Assembly (NCBI RefSeq): GCF_001039355.2
Contig: NW_019773701.1
Span: 1-39,040, forward strand
Origin: Lingula anatina
Taxonomy: Eukaryota; Brachiopoda; Lingulata; Lingulida; Lingulidae
DNA length: 39,040 nt
Direction of reading: 5' to 3'
A model generated the notes under the pieces. The model made no database searches. It was given only the letters and a program-made list of their open reading frames with translations, and was not told the DNA's origin. Positions 1-11,200 of the stretch are shown here, in pieces. The position numbers were made by a program, and so were the translations under genes. How positions within the stretch are numbered: the first letter of the stretch is position 1; each line of letters starts with the position of its first letter.

Positions 1-183
1 AGTTGGTTACATTTCACAACGGATTTATTGGTTGCTCCTTCTCTATTATATACTTGCATTTAACCATTAATGAATAAAACTAAAACTGAGTTTTTATGTG
101 GAGACGTTCTGAAAAGCAAGTTTTGTGAGATACGCCATTGATTTGGCTACATGTGTATGCTGAAATGATTGCTTTTGTTTCAG

Positions 184-287
184 TGGTGGGAACATCCGGC
201 ATTTCGGCTCTTAGGCTCCCCGTCTTCAACCGCCAGTACTGGTGGTACCCTGTGATGAATTTTGATTCGGAAAGGACAACGGTCAAA
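184..287 (+). CDS. gene A exon, N-terminal third of the last CTHRC1-like domain
   Basis: Acceptor tttcag ends at 183 and donor gtaatt starts at 288. In phase 1 it encodes VGTSGISALRLPVF and NRQYWWYP. The first 22 of these residues are identical to gene B exon 9, while the end of the exon differs conservatively (MNFDSERTTV versus INFETERTAI). Confidence 0.82.
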
Positions 288-1386
288 GTAATTTTTTTGT
301 CAATACTGGGACAAATACATGAATGAAAGCACTTTTTTTAGATCAAAATAAATAAGTGTTTTACTTAGTCGACTTAATTTGTTAAGAATGTTAAACTATC
401 TTGATTGTACGTTAAGTGATATATTTTGCAGGCAAAACCACACTAATTTTGGTTACTTTATTCCGTGCCACCCTTGAACTTCCCCAGATTGGTAGGTTAA
501 AGCTTTAAGCGCTAAGTTGGCACCGTTGTGACTGGAATGGGTGCCGGCTAAAAACTGTAGTCCTATACCCATTACTTTGTGCTAACCAGTACTAATCATA
601 TGGAGCCCGTACTTTCATTCCTAGGACTTCCATTCCTGTTATACCGGCGCTAACCATACGGGACCCCGGACATCCATTCCTAAGACTACCATTCCTGTAA
701 CACTGGTCTTGTTTTGACTGATGTCACACTTGGGATGTTATCATACCTTGGTCCATGACTCTTTGGAGATTTTGTTATGGAATGGTTTTTATTTCAGAGT
801 GAGACATATAGCAAGAAGTCTGCTCTTACTGCTCTGAGAGTCCTATGGAATGGAGACACCCGTCAGTGGAACAACGGCCAATGTGCCCGGTGGTACTTTA
901 CCTTTAACGGCACAGAGTGCAGCAATCCGGGCACCATAGAAAGTGTCAAATACACCTACTACTATGATGCAAGCTCTGTCAATTTACATAGCCCATTTAC
1001 AGGTATATTGGAACTGTAACTTACCTTAGACTAAACAATGAGAGTTAGACCTTGATGTAACAAAAATGTGATATTTCAGCACTTTTTACAGAGAAGGTTA
1101 ATTTCGCTTGTATTGGTAAACGAGTTTTTACATCAATATTTTTTCTCTATCCCCCCCCCTTGCTGTCACAGGCGCGCGGGCCTGAGCGCACATAGACACA
1201 AACAAAGTTTTAATTCCTTAACCATTCATTTCAGTACAAGGGACATGCGTGGGTCTGCCAGCTGGGGACATCACTTTGAATTTTGCCGTGTCTCATTGTT
1301 CTGGATACAGTGGGGAAAACGCCTACACCGCCTGGGGGAGTGCAAGCAATATGATGGCAGAAGAAATTTTCCTGGACACCTACTGA
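184..1386 (+). CDS. CTHRC1-like secreted protein, gene A, 3' part (last three exons)
   Basis: Join 184-287, 798-1002, 1235-1386. The three exons encode one complete CTHRC1-type globular domain ending in a TGA stop at 1384-1386. Every junction has GT-AG signals (acceptors tttcag; donors gtaatt and gtatat), and exon lengths of 104, 205 and 152 nt equal those of exons 9-11 of gene B at 28141-29658. Family hallmarks are CARWYFTFNGTEC in the middle exon and GTCVGLPAGD followed by a C-containing segment and a WGS motif in the last. CTHRC1 proteins are secreted glycoproteins linked to Wnt/PCP signalling and matrix remodelling; whether this paralogue shares that role is unknown. The first exon begins in phase 1, so upstream exons exist outside the window. 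Family assignment is firm; function is not. Confidence 0.85.
288..797 (+). other. gene A intron with an imperfect internal duplication
   Basis: Both ends align with intron 9 of gene B, but the middle does not. At about 575-700 a GC-richer block is imperfectly doubled: a gctaacca start, a cattcctagg/cattcctaag segment and a cattcctgt end occur in both halves. Gene B carries an unrelated foldback at the equivalent place, so the two introns gained different insertions after the genes duplicated. Confidence 0.5.
798..1002 (+). CDS. gene A exon, core of the last CTHRC1-like domain
   Basis: Acceptor atttcag, donor gtatat, length 205 nt, ending in phase 1. It encodes SETYSKKSALTALRV and CARWYFTFNGTEC, then SNPGTIES. 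The RWYFTFNG(A/T)EC block is the most recognisable signature of the CTHRC1 C-terminal domain. It matches gene B exon 10 with only scattered substitutions. Confidence 0.85.
1235..1386 (+). CDS. gene A terminal exon
   Basis: Acceptor tttcag ends at 1234. The exon finishes the domain with GTCVGLPAGDITL, SHCSGYSGE and MMAEEIFLDTY before TGA. Where gene B has GEDACTGWGS, gene A has GENAYTAWGS, so it lacks one cysteine. Length is 152 nt in both genes. Confidence 0.85.
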
Positions 1387-1640
1387 TATACAAGTCTGTA
1401 ACAAGGCATAAATTAAACATCGACGCCTTTGTACCTTCATAAAAGAATGTTTTTGCAGTACTTTTCATTACTTTTTGTTTTCGTTTTTATGTATGTGACG
1501 CTGCAACAGAAATGAAATGTTTCTTATTGCATGTTTGCGTTATTGATTTGCTTATCTATTCTCAACCCGGTTAAGCCAACCATTAACTGAATTGATGCAC
1601 TTACTAGTTACCGTATCACAATCAATAAACTTGCATTTCG
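1387..1640 (+). terminator. gene A 3' UTR with poly(A) signal
   Basis: A canonical AATAAA lies at 1624-1629, about 240 nt after the stop, and no earlier consensus signal is seen. The first ~130 nt resemble the sequence after the gene B stop, so the 3' UTR was part of the duplicated unit. The cleavage site is not visible from sequence alone. Confidence 0.5.
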
Positions 1641-1689
1641 TATCTAGGTTTCGTAACTGTGCATAATTTCATATTTAACTTGAATTTTA

Positions 1690-2221
1690 ATTTTTAACAG
1701 CATGTTTGTCAATAAACAATGTTTTATTTTTAACAGCGTAAAGGGACCAATAAAGACGTGAGAGATAATTGCCGAAATGTGACTTAAAACACTCGCTCGT
1801 TGAGTTGATTTTGTGTGAAATAATTTGCATATTTCATTTAAACACGTTGCTAAAAGGTTAATACCCTTTTGGACAAGACAAGTTACCAAGGGGGTGGTTT
1901 ATTGGTACTGACATACCTCTTACACATTTCTCTTTAAAGATATTCTATATAAGATGTAAGTTTTTTTACACCAAAATATATTTTTACCTTTTAAACTGAA
2001 TTCTTCTATATCAAATGGCAACTCAAAGCACCATATTTATATCGATAAAACGCAGCATCGCACAAGCTGTATTTGCGTACATTACCGCTATCCGTCCGCT
2101 GACAATTTACTGTCACGCATGCGCCATAAACTTCGCCTCTGTTGCTTCTGTTTTGCATACGGTTATTAAAGCGCTCACACTCCGTAAACCAGGCACAGTT
2201 TGGGGATGAACCCCCGACAAC
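1690..2221 (+). promoter_or_regulatory. probable promoter and 5' UTR region of gene B
   Basis: Only ~835 bp separate the gene A stop from the gene B start. TATATAAG at 1946-1953 is a plausible TATA box, about 270 nt before the start codon. The stretch 1690-1905 has a diverged second copy at about 32200-32425, downstream of gene B; shared blocks include a tgtgaaat segment, tttaaacac and the taccaagg-ggtgg end. Retention beside another copy of the array supports its being part of the duplicated gene unit. No transcription start is proven. Confidence 0.4.
2015..2209 (+). CDS. possible upstream ORF in the gene B 5' leader (64 codons)
   Basis: If transcription starts just downstream of the TATA-like site at 1946, this ATG-to-TGA frame lies in the 5' leader. 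Its product resembles nothing I recognise. Its stop overlaps a further ATG at 2206 (ATGA), which opens a frame running to TGA at 2278-2280 and so overlaps the gene B start. It may be a chance ORF, or the true leader may begin further down. Confidence 0.2.
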   Translation: MATQSTIFISIKRSIAQAVFAYITAIRPLTIYCHACAINFASVASVLHTVIKALTLRKPGTVWG

Positions 2222-2569
2222 ATGGGGAATACGTTGATTGCCGTTTACTGTCTTATGGTATCGGCTTGTCTATTTTTTGACGTTTATGCGGCAACCGTCA
2301 AACTTTGTGGCGGCAATTTAGATGCCCAGGCACGGGGAATTCAACAAGTTTTTACAGATTTCACAACTGTGACGCAGGTTTTGGACAGTGTAGATGCGCG
2401 TTCCAATTTGGAATGCATCACTAAATGTTCCCAAAATGATTATTGTGCAGCGGTTGTATTTAGAGAGCGAGATCGGCGCTGTGACCTGTTAGATAGTCAG
2501 CAGGACGTCACCCAATACTCGTCATCTGAAAAGACAGGCGTATGGGTTTCCAATCTGGACATCGTACTG
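2222..2569 (+). CDS. gene B exon 1: signal peptide and PAN/apple-like domain
   Basis: It opens with a hydrophobic leader (NTLIAVYCLMVSACLFF) with likely cleavage after VYA near residue 23. The rest shows a PAN-like cysteine pattern: an LCGGN segment, then ECITKC, DYCAAVVF and RRCDLLD. It ends in phase 0 at donor gtgagt. A single-exon PAN module with its own leader is typical of secreted adhesion proteins. Confidence 0.8.
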
Positions 2570-5500
2570 GTGAGTGATGACATGAAAGTTTTTTTCATTC
2601 GTTCAGTATCACATTTAGAGATCACATGTGAGCAAATGCGTTTTTATTTGCTATTTGAATGGCTCCACGCACGGAAAAGTCACCTCTCCTTATCCATTTT
2701 AGAAAAAAAAACCTTGAAACATAGGACATTACTTATGTAGGAAAGATAAATATGTTCGCCTCCTGTTAAGTATCCAATATAACAACCGACCCAAAATCAA
2801 GTCGTTTGAAAAAACGATGAAGTATTTTTTTTTCATTTTTATGACCATAAAATCTTATTTGTTCTCCATTTTGGAAAATCACACGTTTAAAATGCTTTAA
2901 TACCCCCTTTACACTGGACGGCGTCCTTTCTGCGTCCTCTCTGCGACCATTCAATTTGGCATCGCTGTGGTCTTAATAAGGAAGCACGAGCATTAATTTT
3001 GTATCAGAATGAATGCTAAATGATCAGCCAGTTGTCGGCACGTAAAATATTATAATTTTTTAACTCTCAAATGGGGCCTTACTACTGGACGCAGAAAGGA
3101 CGCCGTCCAGTGTAAAGGGGCCCTAAGTGACATGACATTCCACTCCGCCTTACGGAGAAAAGTATCCAGTCTAATGAAAATGAGATTATACGATCAGTGA
3201 TCAAAGATAGATCAGGAAACAAACAATGAAAGCTTCGGATTCCAATATTCTTTGCCACGACATGCAATCTTATGAATGATTTATCTGCTTTACAAACTCT
3301 TAATATGAAAACGATTTTGAATTTCAACAAAGTGAATGTAAAGGTGGAATAGTTTTTTAAATTTTCTTTTGTGTGAAGTAAAAATATTTTGTTTCTCCTT
3401 ATGCTAAAATGATGTCGTAAATATTAAGGTGCCTTGGGGACAGATTTATTCTTCTGGTGCAGGCTCACAGTCTTTTTTATCATTCATAAAAGACAAAATA
3501 ATATTCTGTGATATTTTGATTTTACAGTAGTATGAATGCATTGGTTGAACATAGATTCTAATGATCAAAAAACCCTACTTTGTTATCAGTGTTTGTCACT
3601 GTAAGCAAAATACAAAGCTCCAAAGAAAAACAAAACGAATAGAGGAATCCCATTAAATTAATGTCTTCATTCTTGTAATATGCTTATGCTGAAATACATT
3701 GTAAAAATCACGATATAAAACATTGCTTTGACTTCTATAAAGCTTGAATTTGAATGGGAAGCACTGTTTACAAAACAAAAACTATTGGATGGCACAACAT
3801 AATCAATAGAAAAATAATCATTGAAAATACATTAGGGGCAAATCCTTCTAAATGATCACGGAGCGATATCAAATAAAATGAGGTATATACCAATAATTGA
3901 TCCTTACTTTTTATCCTCTTTGTGCTTTATAGTCCATAAGGTGTACGTACGTCCCTCGATATTGTTTCAAACCATTTTCAATTTTGTTTCTTTAAAAAAA
4001 GGTGATTTGATGTTCAGTAGGCACGAAGAACTAATAAGTCATAAAATGAGTTACTTTTGTACGCATTGCTATCCGCCTAATGAACCTCTGGTGACAGGAT
4101 ATATAAATGATGTATGTGAATGAATAAACTCAGACAAGCTCATCCACGCACAATTGAATAAATTGCACATGGGTGTTCGCTTGAGTAATGGTCCTAAACA
4201 AATGCATCAATAGTAAGCAATAGCATTGGTAAATTCACCTTGGATAACATGAGCTTGTTATGGTTACCTCCAGCTGTTGTTCATCGTTAAGACCAGAAGT
4301 AGTAAAACGAAACAGTGTCCTGTTCTTATACGTTTTTATAAAACATAAAACACTTCCCAAAAGGCCAATCAAAGACAAATATTAAGTGCAGTGTCCAACG
4401 GAAGACGCCGAAGCGCCATTTTTGGGAAAAATACCGTTTTTGGTTTTGGGATTTAAGAAGAAGCCTGTTTACATAGGTAACACTGTAGTGAAGCAAATGT
4501 GAGATTTTACAAGGCTTGGAGTTGATTTTAATTGCATCTTGACATGGCATTATCACATATACAAACTATTCGATGGCACACCAAAATAAACAGAAAAATA
4601 AATCATTAAAAATACAGTAGGAAAATCCTTCTAAATGATCACGGAACGATATCAAATAAAATGAGGAATATACCAATAATTGATCCTTAATCCTCTTTGT
4701 GCTTTATAGTCCATAAGGTGTCCCTCGATATTGTTTCAAACCATTTTCAATTTTGTTTATTTAAAGAAAGGTGATTTGATGTTCAGTAGGCACGAAGAAC
4801 TAATAAGTCATAAAATGAGTTACTTTTTACGCATTGCTATCCGCCTAATGAACCTCTGGTGGCAGGATATATAAATGATGTATGTGAATGAATAAACTCA
4901 GACAAGCTCATCCACGCACAATTGAATAAATTGCACATGGGTGTTCGCTTGAGTAATGGTCCTAAACAAATGCACCCATAGTAAGCAATAGCATTGGTAA
5001 ATTCACCTTGGATAACATGAGCTTGTTATGGTTACCTCCAGCTGTTGTTCATCGTTAAGACCAGAAGTAGTAAAACAAAACAGTGCCCTGGTCTTATACG
5101 TTTTTATAAAACATAAAACACTTCTCAAAAGGCCAATCAAAGACAAATATTAAGTGCAGTGTCCAACGGAAGGCGCTGAAGCACCATTTTTGGGAAAAAT
5201 GCCGTTTTTGGTTTAGGGATTTGAAAAAAAAACCTGTTTATATAGGTAACAATGTAGTGAAGCAAATGTGTAGTGAAGCCATTGTAAACAATAGTATTAG
5301 TAAATTCACCGTGGATATCAACAACCTGATGGTTACCTCCAGCTATTGTTCATACTTAAGCCATCAATCCAAAAGCGGGAAATGGAGTGTAAAGGTTTAA
5401 TTGTCTGTGAACAGAAAAACATGTATAATTTTATTCGGCTGAGCGAAGTGAATAAGAATGGAATTGTTTTCGCCTAGCGGGCGACACTGTTTTTGTTGTC

Positions 5501-8246
5501 TTAGTTGTGCTATTGTGGGTAAGTTACGATAGTTGTTCATTCGACCAGTTAGCGCAGACCATGCAGTTGACACGTAAATTTTCGAGCCCGTCTTTTTCAA
5601 TGGAAAAATCGGAGGGCGTTCCCTTAAACAAATACTAGATTCTCTGCAATTGTAGGCGGAATCTTTAAAAGATTTAAAGGCTCAGGTAACTTCTGAGTTG
5701 GAAAGCTTAAAGAGAGAAGTACAGGGTTCTTCTGACAAAGTTCAGATGATTAAGTCCGAAATTTCTACCAAGCGGCGTCAAGAAGGCAACCGTATTCAAT
5801 TTGAATTCAACACCTCAGGGCCGTGTTTTATCGCCATGCTTACATATATAGCCTGTTCACATATGTTTGTGTGAGCAACCATGAAAGCACATCTATTATA
5901 AAGTTAACTGATTATACAACATTCATAGGGCTGATTAGTGATAACCACGAGACCAAATGCAGACGTAATATTGAATCAGTGGTTGAATGGTGTTACAATT
6001 TTTACCTTGTTCTGAATATTGGGAATAAATGGTAGTAGAATTAAGAAAGAATAAGAATGAAAATAAGCCTGTTTACATATGTAGCCCTGTAGTTAAGCAA
6101 AAGTGAGATTTTACATATGGCTTGGAGTTGATCTTAATTGCATCTTGACATGGCATTAATACATACACAAACAGCTTAGATAAACGAGACAAAGACTTTA
6201 CTTTAAAAGGGATTAAACAAGAAACCGATTAGTTTTATTTAACTTTAGACGATGTTTTAACTTTTGCTATGACAGTATGGTATGTGCCTGCCACAGAGGA
6301 GGACATTAGTAAATAAGGTGGACTTGCCGAGACCTGCAGAAGAAATGTGAGGGTTGGATCTCCCCTCTCTTAAAATATTGTTTTATGGAAAGGGTGGCCT
6401 CTAAAACCGAAAAAAATATGAACGACACTATTCACCCTGCTAATAAACTTTTAAAATTTATCCCAAGAAAATGTAGACTTAAAACTTTAAGAAGGAGCTT
6501 TTATGCAGCTGCTACATATTTTTATTAATAAACAATTACTCTAAACCGTATTTGCGTTACAGATATTATTTCATTCATTTTTATTTTATTTGTTTGATCT
6601 TTTTTTAAACCCGAGATGGTAAGATTAATTTTTGCTTAAAGACCTTGTGAAAGAGGTAATCACTTTAATTTGGGAGCAGTTTTATTCCTCTGATACAAGC
6701 TCCCAATTTTCTTTTAATGTCCATAAAATAGACATAAGGAATTCAACAATAGATATAAGATTGAAATCATCTATAACATTTTGCGATAGTTTCATTGTAG
6801 TTCTTCGTTTGTAAGCATTGCTTGGAGAGAGATTTCAATGTGTTTGATTCACAAATGTATCATAATGAGCAAAAGGGAAACATTTCACGCTATAAAGCAC
6901 ACACACACACACGCACACACGTTTTTGTCCATCAAAGCCATTAAAATGCATCATTAATTTATTCTAGAGTAGTGCATGAGACCGAGACGAGAACATTTTA
7001 TCTCCAATGTTTGTAATTGGAAGCAAAATACAAAGCTTCAACGATAAGCAAAAGAACAGAAATTTCATTAAATTAATGGTTTCTTGATTGCGCTCAAATA
7101 CAATGTAAAATAATCAAAACATTGTATTCACTTCACAAAGCTTTAAAATGGAAATGAGAAGGATTGTATTAACGCCCAAAACTATAGGAACACACTATAA
7201 ATGACTTAAATATATCAATTAGAATACATTAGTGACAAATCCTTCTAAGCTAATGAAAGAGATCAAATAAAACGTGATAAACCACTAATTGATTGTTACT
7301 TTTTATCCACTTTGTGCTTTATAGCCCATAAGGTGTCCCCTGACATCGTTTGATAAAAATTATCCATAATATTTTGCGATGTTTTGATTGTAGCACATAG
7401 TTTGTATGCATTGCTTAAAGAGAGATTGTGTTTGATTCACAAATGTATCATATTAATCAAAAGGGAAACATTTGATTTCACGCTATAAAGCACACAAACA
7501 ACCACACACACGTTTTTGTCCATCAAAGCCATTTTTGAGACAAATCTAAAATGCATTGCTAGGTAATTCTATCGAAGTGCGTGATACTGAGACATGAACA
7601 CTTTATCGCCAATGTTTGTCATTGGAAGCAAAATACAAAGCTGTAACCATAAACAAAACAGAAATTTCATTGAATTAATGGCTTCTTGATGTAGTGTGTT
7701 TACTCTCAAAAACACTGTAAAAAAATCAAAACATTGTATTGACTCCTACAAAGCTTTGATGTGAAAAAGAAAAGCACTGTATTAACGCCCAAAATAATCG
7801 GAAGGCACACTTACAAAAAATATATCATTAGGATGCCTTAGTGACAAATTCCTCTTAACTAATGAGCAGGACCATTTAAATGTGTAAAACAACTAATTGA
7901 TAGTTACTTTTTATCCTCTTCGTGCCATATGGTTTATAAGAGGTCCCCGATGTCGTTTCAGACCATTTTCAAAATTGCGAGTGTAGTTTATGTTTAAAGA
8001 TGTCTTAATGAATAGTAAATATTACGGCGTTTTGGGAGAAGATTTATTCCACTGATGCAGGCTTGCAATCTTCTTTTAATGTCCATAAAATAGACAATGG
8101 GATTTTAATAAGAGATATAAGATAAGGTTATCCATAAAATATTTTGAGATGTTTTGAATGTAGTTTGTATGCATTGCTTGAATAGAGATTGCAATACGTT
8201 TGATCACAAATGTATCAAAAGGGAAACATTTCATTTCACGCTATAA

Positions 8247-8285
<39 letters not shown>

Positions 8286-11200
8286 TTGTCTGTCAAAGCC
8301 ATTTTGTTGAGACAAATCTAAAATGCAGTGTTAGGTAATTCTATTGCAGTGCGTGAGACCGAGACGTAAACACTTTATCACCAATGTTTGTCACTGAAAG
8401 AAAATACGAAGCTTCAACGATAAACAAAAGAACAGAAATTTCATTAAATTAATGGTTTCTTGATATAGCATGATTGCGCTCAAATACATTGTAAAAAGTC
8501 AAAACGTATTCACTTCACAAAGCTTTAAAATGAAAATGAGAAGGATTGTATTTACGCCCAATACTATAGGAACACACTATAAATGACTTAAATATATCAT
8601 TAAAATACATTAGTGACAAATCTAAGCTAATGAACGAGATCAAATTAAACGTGATAAACCACTAATTGATTGTTACTTTTTATCCACTCTGTGCTTTATA
8701 GCCCATAAGGTGTCCCCTGATGTCGTTTCAAACAATTTCAAACCATTTAAAAAAAATTTAGAGTGTTGTTTAAGTTTAAAGATCTTGCGAAAAAGGTCTA
8801 CAATAAAAGAATTAATACGTAAATATTACGGTGATTTGAGAGCAGATTAATTTTTCTGTCCAAAAGGGAAACATTTCACGCTATAAAGCACACACATACA
8901 CACGCACGCACACAAATTTTTGTTTATCAAGGCCATTTTGTTGAGACAAACCTAAATTGCATTGTTGATTTATTCTAGAGCAGTGTGTAAGATCGAAACG
9001 AGAACACTTTATTGCCAATGTTTGTCATTGGTAGCAAAATACAAAGCTTCAGCAATTAACAAAAGAACGGAAATTTCATTAAATTAATGGCATCGCTGTT
9101 GTTGTATGTTTAAGCTGAAAAACACTGTTAAAAATCAAAACATTGTATTGACTTCTACAAAGCTTTAATGTGAAAAGGAGAAGCACTGTATTAAACAATT
9201 TGAAGACACACACACACACACACAAGGACTTAAATATATCATTAGAAAACATTAGTCACAAATCCCTCTAATCAAATGAATGAGTTCAAATAAAAAGTGT
9301 AAAACCACTTATTGATTGTTACTTTTTCTACTTCTTATGCTATATATAGAGCCCATCATTGATATGCGATATCAGCGATATCGTTTCAAACCATTTCTGA
9401 CCATTTCAAAATATTGCGAGTGTAGTTTATGTTTAAAGATCTTGCGAAAAAATTCTACAATAATACAATAAATTGCCGTAAACATTAAGGTGTTTTGAGA
9501 GCAGATTTATTCCTATGGTACAGATTTATTCCTATGGTCGCAATCTTTTTGACGTCCATAAAATAGACAATGGAATTTTAATAATAGATACAAAATAAAC
9601 ATTATCCATAACATTTTGCGATGTTTTGATTATAGCACATAGTTTGCATGCATTGCCTAAAGAGAGATTGTGTTTCATTCAAAAATGTATCATACCCCTG
9701 TATTAATCAAAAGGGAAACATTTCATTTCACGCTATAAAGCACACAAAAACACACACACGTTTTTGTCCATCAAAACCATTTTGTTTAGACAAGACATTG
9801 CTAGGTAATTCTATTGCAGTGCGTGAGACCGAGACGTAAACACTTTATCGCCAATGTTCGTCACTGAAAGAAAATACAAAGCTTTAACGATAAACAAAAG
9901 AACAAAAATTCCATTAAATTAATGGTTTCTTGGTATAGCTTGATTGCGCTCAAATACATTGTAAAAAGTCAAAACATTGTATTCACTTCACAAAGCTATA
10001 AAATTAAAATGAGAAGGATTGTATGTACGCCCAAAACTATAGGAACACACTATAAATGACTTAAATATATCATTAAAATACATTAGTGACAAATCCTTCT
10101 AAGCTAATGAACGAGATCAAATTAAACGTGATAAACCATTTATTGATTGTTACTTTTTATCCACTCTGTGCTTTATAGCCCATAAGGTGTCCCCTGATGT
10201 CGTTTCAAACCATGTGAAACCATTTTTTAAATTTTAGAGTGTTGTTTCAGTTTAAAGATCTTGCGAAAAAGGTCTACAATAAAATAATTAATACGTTAAT
10301 ATTACGGTGATTTGAGAGCAGATTAATTTTTCTGTCCAAAAGGGAAACATTTCATTTCACGCTATAAAGCACACACATACACACGTACGCACACAAGTTT
10401 TTGTTTATCAAGGCCATTTTGTTGAGACAAACCTAAATTGCATTGTTCTTTTATTCTAGAGCAGTGTGTAAGATCGAAACGATAACACTTTATTGCCAAT
10501 GTTTGTCATTGGTAGCAAAATACAAAGCTTCAACAATTAACAAAAGAACAGAAATTTCATTAAATTAATGGCATCGCTGTTGCTGTATGTTTAAGCTGAA
10601 ATACACTGTTAAAAATCAAAACATTGTATTGACTTCTACAAAGCTTTAATGTGAAAAGGAGAAGCACTGTATTAAACAATTGGAAGACACACACACACAC
10701 AATGACTTAAATATATCATTAGAAAACATAAGTGACAAATCCTTCTAATCAAATGAATGAGTTTAAATAAAAAGTGTAAAGCCACTAATTGATTGATACC
10801 TTTTTCTCCCCTTTATGCTAAAGAGCCCATCAGGTGTCCCTCGATATCGTTTCAGGCCATTTCTGATTTGTATGCATTGCTTGAAGAGAGATTTCAATGT
10901 GTTTGATTCACAAATGTATCATTATGATCAGATGGGTAACGTTTTATTTCACGCTATAAAGCGCGCGCACACAGACACAAGTTTTTGCTTACCAAAGCCA
11001 TTTTGTTGAGACAAATCTAAAATGCATTATTAATTTATTCTAGAGTAGTGCATGAGACCGAGACGAGAACATTTTATCGCCAATGTTTGTCGTTGGAAAC
11101 AAAATACAAAGCTTCAACGATAAACAAAAGAACAGAAATTTCATCAAAGGTTTTGCTTCATACCGTCGGAATGGCCTGAACGGAGCACATTCTGCAGAAA

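Noticed and set aside
1068-1442. 124-codon + strand frame over the gene A last exon
   Set aside because: Wrong frame across the terminal exon and intron; the splice-supported frame ends at 1386.
2570-2740. Read-through of exon 1 to a stop at 2740
   Set aside because: A strong donor (gtgagt) lies at 2570 and coding character ends there; joining to exon 2 keeps the frame.
6600-11146. Tandem repeats as a CRISPR array
   Set aside because: Units are 0.6-0.85 kb, diverged, and in an intron of an animal gene; nothing resembles short repeats with unique spacers.
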